A DNA stretch of 64,000 nucleotides. Source: Syngnathus acus (Eukaryota > Chordata > Actinopteri > Syngnathiformes > Syngnathidae). Shown one piece after another: positions 27,701-39,700 of this stretch. The stretch's first letter is position 1. Each line of letters begins with the position of its first letter. The stretch lies in contig NC_051089.1 of the NCBI RefSeq assembly GCF_901709675.1, forward strand, positions 3,264,476 to 3,328,475, read 5' to 3'. The notes beneath the pieces were generated by a model, which did no database searches, was not told where the DNA came from, and saw only the letters and a list, made by a program, of their open reading frames with translations. Made by a program: the position numbers and the translations under genes.

Positions 27701-30700
27701 GAACAAAATAATTAGGCGGGTTCTTTGTTGCCATGACACGCCACCGCTTCAAAAGAGGGACGCGGAGAAAAAGTAAATCAGGAAGCATTAAGCTAGATGG
27801 CAATTTGGAGAAGCAAGAAATTCCTCGTGCACTTTATTTCAGAGAATTGGTTGATGTTGTCCGGTACATAAAATTTGCTATCATTTGCTAGCTAGTTAAG
27901 GATTTTTTTTCAGTTATCAAGTTTACAACTAAAGTTACGGGGACACTTTTTGATAGCATAAAAGGTTAGCCAGCGCTAGCTAGCTCTTTAAAACCTGCAA
28001 ATTGATTTTTTTTTTTATTATTCCCTGTACAAGCACAACTCAGGTTAAATTGCAGAAAACACTTTGGGTTATTTTTTATTCTCAAAATAGATTTGTATAT
28101 GCTTCAAAGATTTTTTTTTGTATTTTTAGTTGAGGTCAGCAGTAGAATTAGGATGTTGTCTCCTCTGAGTCTATCTTTGCATTTACAGCATACGAGTACC
28201 TTTGCCACCTCTCGTTGTTAGTGATTTACTTTAATTATTCACGTTTGGGCGCAGATTTATAGAATTAGCAAGAACGGAAAATCGGGATTGCCCCTTTTAG
28301 CCATGTTTAATTGCTCCCAAGGCGAGGTAATAACAAAGCCTAACGGCTGAGCTGTGTTGTCTAATGAACAACTTCATCACAGATAAAAGTGCCAAATGTT
28401 TCTTAATTTGAGAGCGCTGCCACCCAAGCCAGCCTTTTAATGTGAATTATTCCTCAGAAGACAGAATAAAAACAAAATTCAGCATAATGCAAATGCAGCA
28501 GAGTATGTTGTGGTTAATATCATGCCACCCCCCCAGAGAGCAAAGACCCCAGATCAAGATTCCTGTTAAATACAAGAAATATATTACTTATGTGTGTTCG
28601 GTCACCAAAAGTGTCTTTAATGAGGCATGTAAGCTGCTCGCTGGCCGGCAGACAATTCCAAGTTGGTGTTTATTTCTGCGTGTGCGTGTAAAAAGCTCCT
28701 ACGCATGCTAGCATCATGCTAATTAAAGGCACGCGTGCTAGCATCATGCAACAATAGGCAACAAGTGCGGACACAGACAAATACATCCTCATGATTTCTG
28801 ATCATTGACAAGAAAACTGCAAGATTTTTTTGTAACAACAGGCTACATTGATGGCAAGAACCAAATCCGGTTACAAAACCCTTACTTGACTTTGTCGCCA
28901 ACCTTAAACGGCTAAAGGCCACGTTCAAATCCTCTCGAACCACGAAAGCAAAATCAGCTTCATGACATAAAAGACAAACTGTAGGAATGTAAACACGTGG
29001 TATGGCTTTCTATAGGTGCCACTTGTTCTTGATTCTGTTTCATCTACCGAAGGCAGCCGCGGTGAAGAGCAGGTTGCAATAGACGAGGACAGCGTTGGAG
29101 GGAAACGCTCAGCCTGAGCGTCGACAACGCCCCCAGGTTGCAGCGTGGTGCGAGATGTTCTGAGTCAATTTTTCCATTTTTAAATCCTCGCCACGGCCAA
29201 ACAAAAATAAAGCAAAACAAACCCGAGGCCCCGCGGCTGACACCGCTAGCTCTCGGGCCGTCCGTAAAAATGTGACAGCGGTCCTTCAGCCTCCCACACG
29301 CGTGAATCTAACATGTTTGGCAGCTCCTAAGCAGCAGCGCCTTGTCACCTGACAGCCGTGTCGGAGCGAGCGGGTTCAAAGCCTTTTCCGCCCTAGAAGG
29401 ACGTCGGGATGCTGACGTGACCGGCGACTCAATGTGTCCGTCAGCCTGCGCGAGTTCCGCCGGGCTGCTGTCTGACAAACTAATCCATCACGGAGAACGT
29501 ACCACACGCGCACACATGGAGAAGTTGGCCCGGTGGGAAATGATATGAAAAGTAATCTGAGCGTCACTGTGCGTTCCGTCTTACTAAGAAATCTGTCTGC
29601 CGCTTATTTGCATTGGAAGTGACAATTTTCAAAGGCCACGGATCTGAAACTTTTATGATTACTGTTGTATATTTCCAGTTGTGTTGTTTAACCAAATGGA
29701 GTACTGATGTAGACTCCAATACTTTTTTCGAAAGGGGCCATCTTGTGAACAGGTTCGGCCAATTCTACGGTGGTCCCTGATGCGACGTCGCTAACCAGTA
29801 GTGGGATTGACTGTGTGTTTTAGTGGGTGTCGTAAAATCACGAGGCTGACTAAATCCATACTGAGTGATGCGGCTGCCAAATTCAATGCCAGGAGAGAGT
29901 AGAAAATTGGAGCGGCACCTGCAGAAATACACCCAAAGAAATGACAGCAACTAGTGATCACTTGTTGCTAGGCAGAGTTCACACGGTACCTTTATTTTTC
30001 ACGTTGTATATTTTCTATTGATTCATTGTTATCGTAATGATAATTTCGAGAGCTAAATGTTGTTAAAAAGAAAAAAACACCAAGCTTTGTGTCACCTGGG
30101 GCACCACAATGCTGTAGTCACACATGCGCACCCACATCCAACCCACTCACACTTCTGCACACCACACACTCACACATATCAACACAACACATTCAGCCCA
30201 CACACACACAGTGAAAATATTTACCAAACATTAGCAGATATTTTTACCATGTTTCCTCTGCAGTGAAATTGAATGTACACATGATTATTTTTTTCCAACT
30301 TTGAATCGTGTCAGCAGTGCTTTCCATTTGGAGCAGCAGTCAGCAATGTAAGGTTTGCCCGAAGGCCTGAAAGCCAACCGTACTTTGCTCTGTGGCATGC
30401 AGACAATTAATAATGCAGACGTGCGAGGATGAGAAGGGAAAGGGGATCCTGCTCAAATTCTGTAAAAGCACCCCGAGCGTGACGGGCAAATGCTCAGAGG
30501 CGCGATCGAGTCCCGCGTTATGCTTTCTTTGGAGGATTGTGAACTCAAACTTGCGGTAATGGGACGTTGACTAAATTTGCAATTGCAAATCAAATTCAAA
30601 AGCTCGGGCGAAAAATTGTTAGTGAAACTATTTGTGCAACACTTAAAAAAAAGGGTTGAACTGACCTCGTCCCTCAGGATCCAATCAAACCGAAAGATTA

Positions 30701-33700
30701 AACAGTTTGCAACAATACTACTTGGCACAGTGGTCCTTAAAGCCAAGCTGTTCTTGACTGAGCAAGCAGTCCCCAGTCGTCCGCACTAAATTGGTCCTCT
30801 TCCCACTTTCATAACATCCATGATGGAGTCTCTCCTGAGCTACCGCATCAAAGGTAAACACGTTAAGGTGCTTCCATCATTGATGGCGGGATCATAAATA
30901 AAAATGTAATCTTTTCCCAGCAGCAACATCGGTGGCAGCAGGCGGCTTGTTGAATCTTTGACGGCGGCGGGAATGCTTTCGTGTGGAGTCGGAGGAAATC
31001 ACTTTAAAGCTGCTCCACATAGCAAACGCCGTCACTTGACAGCAGTCGGCACTCTAATGAATGTTACATAGTGTAAATTAGGTTCCTTCCAGTGTGCGAG
31101 CGCAAACTAAAAATGACTATAAAAAAAGTTCCTATAGAATAAAAAGCTCCTGACCTGCTGTGAAAAACTTAGAGTGAAAAAAATCCACCAACAGTTGTCT
31201 TTTTAATTGCGAAGAAGCAGAGAATGTAGCAAGATTCTTCGATATTTTGGGTTTTGTGCCATCTACGAGTATTTGCCCCTACTAGCTTAGCGTCACAGTT
31301 GGCAGGCAGCTAATAGAGTATCTACCGTATTTTCCGGACTATAAGGCACACCTAAAAAGCTAAAATTTTCTCAAAAGCCGACAGTGCGCCTTATATATGG
31401 ACCAAATTCCTATATTTAAACTGACCCGAAGCATTGTGTCATGAAATCAATCATAAGTGAAAACCATGAATCATGAATCGAAAAGAGTATGGATCATCAT
31501 TTTGTGATTATAAAGTAATTTGTTGCGTCTGGAGTTGAAATAAAAAAAATAAAACGGAGAATGATTTGATTTGGATTAAAAATCTGACATGATGCATTAA
31601 TGGTGCGCCTTATAGTCCGGTGCGCCTTATATAAGGACAAAGTTTTAAAATGGGCCATTCATTGAAGGTGCGCCTTATAGTCCGGAAAATACGGTACTTG
31701 TTCATATCTGGCACCAACACACAAAGGAATGTCTTGTCATTCGATACTTTGCTAACGCTCTCAGGTATGCGAGCTGATTTTTAATTTAGCATCCGAAGAT
31801 CCAAGTTGTGTTTTTCAAAGTTTATGAACCAAAGAATGCAGATTGGTAGCAATAAGAGTTTGAACAGAGAGAATCATGATGCTATGAAACCAGAATGTTT
31901 TCACTGTGTTGCCAGATTTGCATTTGTTTCCTCATTTGGAAAACACTCTCTCTCATTTACCTTCTTCAAGCATGCCGTCTTTGTGCTGGTGACTAAGTGA
32001 AGCGTGACAAGAAAAGAAACGTTGTTTGAGGCGCCCGGTCGGGATCTTATGGAGATTGCGTTGAAGGGCTTCATTACTTTTTGTTCTCCCTTGAGGGAAG
32101 GTTAGTGTTGGCTGGGAGACAAACGGGGAATTTTAGCTTCATATGCTAACTAGCGTGAAAAAAATGCCACATGCTAGAGGATGCGTGGAAGACACATTAG
32201 CTAAGGCATGAGAAGTGGAAGTCTAATATGACATCTACTTTGTAAACAAAAACAGTGGCAGTAATTAATTATGAATCTCACAATATTGCAGCGGGGCATG
32301 TCCCGCTTTGAATTCAAGAGGGATTCATGACATGGCCTTGTCATTGCTAGCTAGCAATACGCTTTTGATACGACGTCAAACCTGGTAAAAATAGTTTTTG
32401 TTTTGTTTATTTCTACTTTCTACTTGATTCTCCCCTAGGGAAATATAAATAATATATAACCTCTGCAAAGGTGCCAAATCAGACCGTTGACACTTCATCT
32501 GCAGTAGCTACAGGCAAGAGCAGCGAAGACAAATGGCCGAGCAGAAAAGGGGAAAAAAATAAAAACACTCGGCTGAGTTGCTGACAGGTGACACGTATGG
32601 CGGATCACAAAATTGGATACGGCATAAACATGAAGATGCGAGACGACGCGGGTCATCTGAAATAGATTCGAGAAGAAAAATATGAAGATGTCACCACTGT
32701 AAAATGATCTCTGCTGTTGTTATTGCTCGACGAATAACATGTGAATGTGCCAACGATCGTTTCCGTGTCTCGTTTGGTTGATCTTCGATCCCGGCGGTAA
32801 TAAGCAACCGTTTCTTCCCTGGGTACGACTTGCACGTTATTTCCAACTTAATTCCAGCATGTTGGTTGAACACCTCCGAGGCCTGGCCGAGTTGCCTTCA
32901 TACGGATTCACACACAAAGGCCACCGAGCAAGACCAAGCTTTATGGCCCGCTTGGAAACCTCTAAAGCCGTCGATGCCAGGCACCACTTCGCCCCCTCTG
33001 GCTGGTCAGATGTGCCCCTGCCCTGCTGCCCACTGTGTTAAAGGGCCAGGGGCCTCCTGCCACCGACTTCATCTGCCAAGCCGCCGCACTACGGCATCCA
33101 TGAGCAGCAGCCACGCTTGCTTTTTATAACTTCTTCTTTATTCATGTGACCCGGAAACACGGCAAGATTATCATTATGAATTAAAGAGCATTTAATAATC
33201 CCCGACTTCCTGAGATATGATCATCACTTCCTGCATGGTAAGATAATATTTTTCAAAAGAACATCTGGCCCAAGTAGAGCGTGAAATGCCCTTTAAAATG
33301 GCTTCTCTCTCTTTCCATGGATCAAAAAGATAAATAGACGGTGGGAGATGAACACGATGCATTCCCGATCGGCATTGTGCAAAAAACGTCAGATTTGTCA
33401 ATTAAGGTCAATTAGTGAACTTCAGGTCATGATTCAAAGAAATACAATTTTATGACCTTCTGTCAATTTGTATGTACCGATAATGACATAATAAGCTAAT
33501 TAAAAGGCTATTTTTAGAACTCTGACATGCATGAAACGTCACCAAATCGGCAAATATGTCCGCCCAAGGGAATATATACATGTGGTTGGGAGCATTTGAA
33601 AATTAGCTAACGTGAAATTGAGGTGCATATAAATAAATATACGCAGGTTTATTACCTCGATAAAAATGGATGAAAGTTGTAATCGTCCAAAATGGGGGAA

Positions 33701-36700
33701 ATTTTTGATTTTCTTTCTTACATGGTGTGTCCACACTGTAAAAAACATTATATTTTGTGGTCTGAAAAAAAATCATTTAAACTGAAAATAACCCGGCAAA
33801 AAAGCGTAATGTTAGCACAACAAAGCAAACAAGTTACTAAATCTTTAAAATGGGGTTCAATAAAAGGACCAGCCATTCTATAAACTCTTATTCCTTTGTT
33901 GTGAAATGCCGGGAAGAAAACTTCAAGTATTTATTTGAATTGCACCATCATCCAATTTCAAAATTTTGCCTTCACCCAACATTTTTTGACAGCGCAATAA
34001 AAACATAACATTTCTATGGGCCGACTGAATCTATTTCTGTGACTAAGACGACAATGAGATCCTATTTTGTAATTCCAAATGTTTCACGCCTTTTATTGGG
34101 TGTGTAGATGGGACACGGGAGCTCATTTCTCGGCATCTCGCCCTGTGATGAAATTTACTCGTTTGCGCGGTGACAAGCCCGAACGTAATCAAAAAACATC
34201 ATTACGCCGCCGCGCATTCCCCCCTGCCGAGCTTTCCGTAACAAATCTAAAAATGCAAATCAGCCGCAGGTAATCTATTGCTCAGCTCCAACGGACACAT
34301 TTTTGGCGCCGCTCTCTGCTTACAGGTGATCAAGTGGCAAATTCTTTCCCCCCATCTGGCCGCCTCGGCCCGTTTATTAACCGCCGCGATAATGACGCAC
34401 CCGAGGGCCGTCCCTCACATCAAGTGCACGCTGCAACTTTGTGTCTTTCCCCGGCAATTTAGTAAGAAGGGTCGCGCCACCTCCTGATTAAACCTCACTC
34501 GGGTTGACTTTGTCGTTTACGCCGCCGCCGCCTTGCTGTTAGCCGCTGGAGAACTTTGGCGCCCGCCGACATCGGCATATGGCTGCGACACTTTCATGCC
34601 GAGACAAATCCGTCAGCTTGTAAATAGCCTTAAAAGTCGAAGACCCCATTACGGCGGGTAAAAAAAACAGGACGGGCTAATCCTGTGAGATCTATCCAAT
34701 CCACGCAAATTAATTAACATTTTAATTGCGCTTAAGCCTGCACAAATAGAGTAAAATGAGCGCTTTTAATTAAACGCCGTGCTATGATCAACATACTTGT
34801 GGATCAGGTGTGGAAAAAAAAGTGTTTAAAAGGGCACGTTGTTTTTTTTTGACGTTGGAATTCTCAGTGAAATATTTCCTATTTCCCAACAGCCACCCAC
34901 AGCTGGTTCCCATCTGCAGTTTGTAGTTTGCGCATCGTCGGAGACGACGAGGAACAAAAGAGCGAGCAAAGAGTCTCTGTGTAAACACAAAACATCGGTG
35001 AAGCGATATTCTGTAGCGTTTCGCTCTCTGAGGCTTCTTTTTTTTGGGAGGCAAAGTCGTACTTGACAGAACTCGCCGACTTTCCATTTGGGACTAATGC
35101 ATAAGGAATGGAAATTGGCATCTCTTTGTTGACTGTTGCTCCCTTTTGTCACGGCTGATTAATTAAACATTCGGGAGGGCTCAGTTGTTTGCCTGAAAAG
35201 CTTCTCTCGCTCTCGCTGGCTCGCTTGCTCACCGACCGATGACTTTGCCACTGCTAAGTTTCCCTCAAGCGCATGAAACATTAGCCCGTTGCGGCAGGAC
35301 TGAGCATTGAACGCTCAGAACGGCTTTTGTGGGTTATGTCAATTTGTAAAACACAAAATATTCTTTAAATTCGTAATTGGGTTCATTGAAATGTATTTTT
35401 GAGGGAAAAAAGTGACTTGTTTTGTCAGGTGTATGTGTTTGGCCACTTCCCCGCTTGCTCCAATGCAAAACAGCCACTGAGTGCTTAATAAAGTCCACGG
35501 GAAGAACGGCGAGCAAGTAAAGTGGCCGCTGATGAAGTCGAGCTCGTCTCCATGCCGAGCAGCATTAGAATGTAATTATGGTGCGGCGCTAACGAGATGC
35601 CGCCGCCGCCGCCGCCATGGCAGACAATACCGAGCTCGGCGCCACGCTCTCCCGCCGCGTTCCAAGCCTCCTGTGTGGAACAATCAGACATCTAATCTGG
35701 ACCGGAAAAAAAAGCTGCCTCTCACCTCCGCCACCACGCCGCGCCGCCTGTCAGTTCCACTCCAGACCTCATCAGCGTGGCGGCGCCGGGCATCAAGCGT
35801 ATCAACCAGCTTGCTGACAAATGGACTACAACGCTTTGCTTTTATCTGTCCGCCATTGCAGCCATACAGCCCATTGAATGTCACCGCCCCCCCCCCAAGT
35901 ACGCAAAAAGCGCTCATCCCCGGCGCCAGATGAGATATGTGACACGGGGCCGGCGAGGTGGCCATGTTTCCTGTACGCCGAGGAGCATGGGGGTTAATGG
36001 GAAATGAAGGAGAAAGACCTTTTGTTCTTCCTTCTAAAAGGCTCGCACGGATAAGACGTGTGACTTTTCTCTGACTTTCATTTTCCCCGCCGCGGCGGCC
36101 ATTTTAATTGCCACGCGACTATAGACTGAAGTTGAGGGCGAAGCTAAGGAAAAATGCCTTTGAGGTTGGAAGTAGCCAGGTTGGGTTTAGTTAATGAATA
36201 GAGGACATTATGCATTTAAATGTGCATTAATTAGCCATTTGGAGGGCTTTCCCATACTCACTGGAATTTGTTTTAAATCCAGCCCCTGAGGCCGTTTTTA
36301 TTGAGCAATGTGAAATTTGGTCTATCTTGAGTAGACTCACGAAAAAAGTCTGAACAACTAATGCAGGAAAAAATATAAGTCGGACATTTTAGGATCATTT
36401 TCATGATGCAAAGTATATTTTGATATTTCACTTATCAAAATGATATTTGGTTGTTATTAGTGGACCCACAAACAGACATGAAAGGCAGTTTGCCATTTTT
36501 CAGTTTGCAAAATTCAATTTGTAGCTTGTAGACAGTGGCGGAGCTAGGATTTTTTTCCCATGGGGGGGCCATGGGAGGGTCGACATTTTTAATTTTTTTT
36601 TACAAAATCAAACAATTTTTAAAAAAATGTTGATGAAGATTGAATGTGTGTGCCTCAGGGGGGACGGGTGGAAAAATTGGAAAATACCCAAAAATTTGGT

Positions 36701-39700
36701 CTGGCACCGCGGATGTCCGAGGAAATTTCAAGGGGTGCGGGGACACAAACCCACATAAAGGTTACAAGTATCAGAAAAGACATACAGTAGCATGTCCACT
36801 ATTTCAGCTTGAAGCGAAACAATTTCTATGCAGTTCACAAAGTTCCACCGTTGCGGTTTTCTGAAAGGCAGCATAACACAAAGAGGCTCAAAGGAGGAAA
36901 TGCGACACTTGGCGACAGCGTCCTCTCTCGACTCGTCCGGTGTCAAAGCTGTATAACGACGCTCTGATCTCCTTCTGAAGGAGACCCCCTGCCGCTCGGG
37001 GGTCCGTTCAGCAGCAGACTGAGACACTGGTGGGGGCCTTTGCCAGTCTCATACATGCATTAAAATTGTGTGATCATGCCAATGCGCTCCTTTGAATGCA
37101 TGACCGCGAATGAGAATTTGAATCTATGAATATATTAGCATTGAGTGAGACGAGCATTGCGTGCCCGGCTTGAGCCCTGCGAGAATGTTAGCTTGTGGCA
37201 ATTAGCATCCGTCAGTGCTGTTAGCTCAAATGACAGCGTGACCCGTTTCAAGGGGGAGAGATGCGCCGCTCATCTCAAAACATTCTAGGCAATGTCCCTT
37301 CTTTGTAGCACGCTAAAGAAGGTAGCGCTAATGCACCGATTGTATATGCCGACCGAGAAACTAAATTAGACTAACATGTGCCGTAAATCTAGCTAATGCT
37401 AGCATCCGCTATCTACCACAACAAGGATTTACTATTTAACAAAAAAGACCGACAAGGATTCTATCATTGGCCATAATGTGATTCGGGATTCGAGATAACA
37501 TTTTAAACTTAAAGAAATTCCGTAGATAGAAGTAAAAGTATCAGCATCAGCTTGTTTGCCGCCCTTCACATAAGTTGGTGGGAAAGCTACTACTGCAGAA
37601 GCACTGCCTACATTATTACATCTCTGATAATCCATAAATCATATAAAATTCATTGGTGTGTCTATTTCACCCTGAAGCACCAATCCTCAGTTATTTATTA
37701 GCATTAATTAGCATAATATTGATCTTCAATCAATCCAGCATGCTTTCTCAGGTGAAACTGGAGTACCGGGAAAAACCTCAGGCAAGCATGGGGAGAACAT
37801 GCAAACTGCAGATAGAATGAATCCCAAATCAGTTGTCAATATTTCAAACTCATCTTACATTACTTTTAAGAATAAATTAACAATTTATAAAATTGAATCC
37901 TCTGAAGAGAAAATGCACCAAGAATGTGTCACACATGGCTAAGACTCTCCACTAACTAATCCTTAACATAAAAAACTCGTTTTTCAGTCGAGATGTACCA
38001 ACTCAAATCTAATTCCTATTTAGGTATGTCTTTGGTACCTTTTTGTGGCATTGCCATCACAGAAAAAGCAAAGTAGGTAAATTCATAAATAGTCATGTAA
38101 AAGCCAATTAAAGTGTATAAGCCTCCATCCTCATGTTTGGATGGCACAGAAGCCTTGTTGTATTAATGTGATTTATTTTGTCCCCATTTAATAATTATTC
38201 GCCCCAGTTGTTTTCCAAATAGTCCCGTCCCAGTCTTGCACTCATTATATCGATGCCGCGGCCGCATATTTGTGACTCACCGACCGCCGACATCTCGGCC
38301 ACGGACGCCCGATAAGGACCCTCGATGAACTGCGGCGGATTGTCGTTGATGTCTTGCACTTTGATGATGAACTCGGACGGCGGCTCCAGCGGCTCGTCGG
38401 TGTCTGCGTTAATGACCTGGGCCGTGAGCGTGTACTCGGCCTTCTCCTCGCGGTCCAGCCTCTTCATGGCGTGGATGTCGCCCGTCAGCTCGTTGATGGC
38501 GAAGATGGTGCCGGCTCCCTCGCCGGCCAACACGTACTTGATGCGCTTGCCGCCTACGTCCAAGTCCGTGTGGAGCTGGAAGAGAGAGTTCATTTCAGCA
38601 CATCTCAAAACCAAGCAACACACAGGATGTTGATTTGACTGTGACTTTTTCTCCCTCTTAAATCCTCTCCATCGCTAAAGGTGAACGGTGAAGCAGGACG
38701 GAGCTTCCAGGGAGGATTTTTTCCAATCCGACAATGTTCCACGTCGTTTATTGTTAATAAAGCCGCGTTGGCCACAGTGGAGCAATGGCTCAAACTTCTG
38801 CCGTGCACTTCTCAGTGTTTTTTTCAAACACTAATATTAGCTTCGCTGAAGTTTGTTGTTGATTAATAATCACATGCTAGGCAAACTGGACTCTCATATT
38901 GTTTTGGATGTTGCCAAGGTAATGTTTGTAAATTGACTGATTGTTTTTGATGTTTACAAAAATGCACAGACAAGGTTCGTTATTGAGCTAATGTTAGCTT
39001 TAGCGAAGATTAAAGTGTTTTTGAGATGTTCGCGTTACAAAACTGTCCTCACTGCTTACAAAAACAAAAACATTAGATGGTCGGCCATCTTTGAATCACA
39101 AAGTATTGACACTTATGATGCTGTGCGTATTGGCCAGCAAAGAATACAAGCTGGCAGGCACGCATGAAAAACATCAACATTCAGCAGCTTTAATTGAATT
39201 TTCCTGCCACAGCGTTTTCAACGTCAGCCCTTCCGCCCGAGTCGGTCACGCTGCAGGATGGCTGAAGCCTAAAAAAAATATTTATAATAACAAAACGGTG
39301 ACCTCTAATGCCAGCCTAAAGAAATCCGCTTTGCCTCGTAGGCAAATTTTGTTCTTTCCGACACTGACAAAGCAACATTCACTTCAATTGTCACACCTTG
39401 CACTTTTTGTTTGCCTAATTGCGGAATCATTCCGCATGAACGATGTGACTCATTAGGGGGGAAAAACCCTCGCCACATCTCGCATGCTGAGAAACTCTTT
39501 AAACGGACACCAATTGATGACAGCCTGTCATTTTTCTTAATAGTATAAGTGATTTTTTTTTTGGAGTGTTGATGGCCATTGGTCCGTTCAATGCGAGGGG
39601 CAATTGACTATTTTAGCGAACATTTTCTTTAAAATGTTGGCTTCTATGCAGTATTATCAGTTGTGATCAAATTGAAGGCTGACATTTATTTGTTTTGCCG

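Larger units (their letters stand above)
20632..38280 (-). other. cdh8 intron 20632-38280 (17.6 kb)
   Basis: GT-AG intron. Recognised contents are a local duplication at 23203-23355, TA-flanked MITEs at 25832 and 31323, CA-rich tracts at about 30118-30211, CpG-rich unique DNA at 34090-34600 and 35580-36010, a POU-like palindrome at about 36209-36227, and a TGGCGGAGC-ended element starting at 36534. Other parts (20.7-23.2, 26.3-31.3, 31.7-34.0 and 37.0-38.2 kb) show no gene and no repeat I can name. Confidence 0.85.

Noticed and set aside
35481-35933. A 150-residue plus-strand frame in the intron
   Set aside because: Length is explained by high GC content; the translation is rich in Arg, Pro and Ser with no recognisable domain. 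The CpG-rich DNA itself is reported instead.
38325-38638. Plus-strand open frames over the EC1 exon
   Set aside because: Shadows of the conserved minus-strand exon; the real reading is LHTDLD...AEMSAV.
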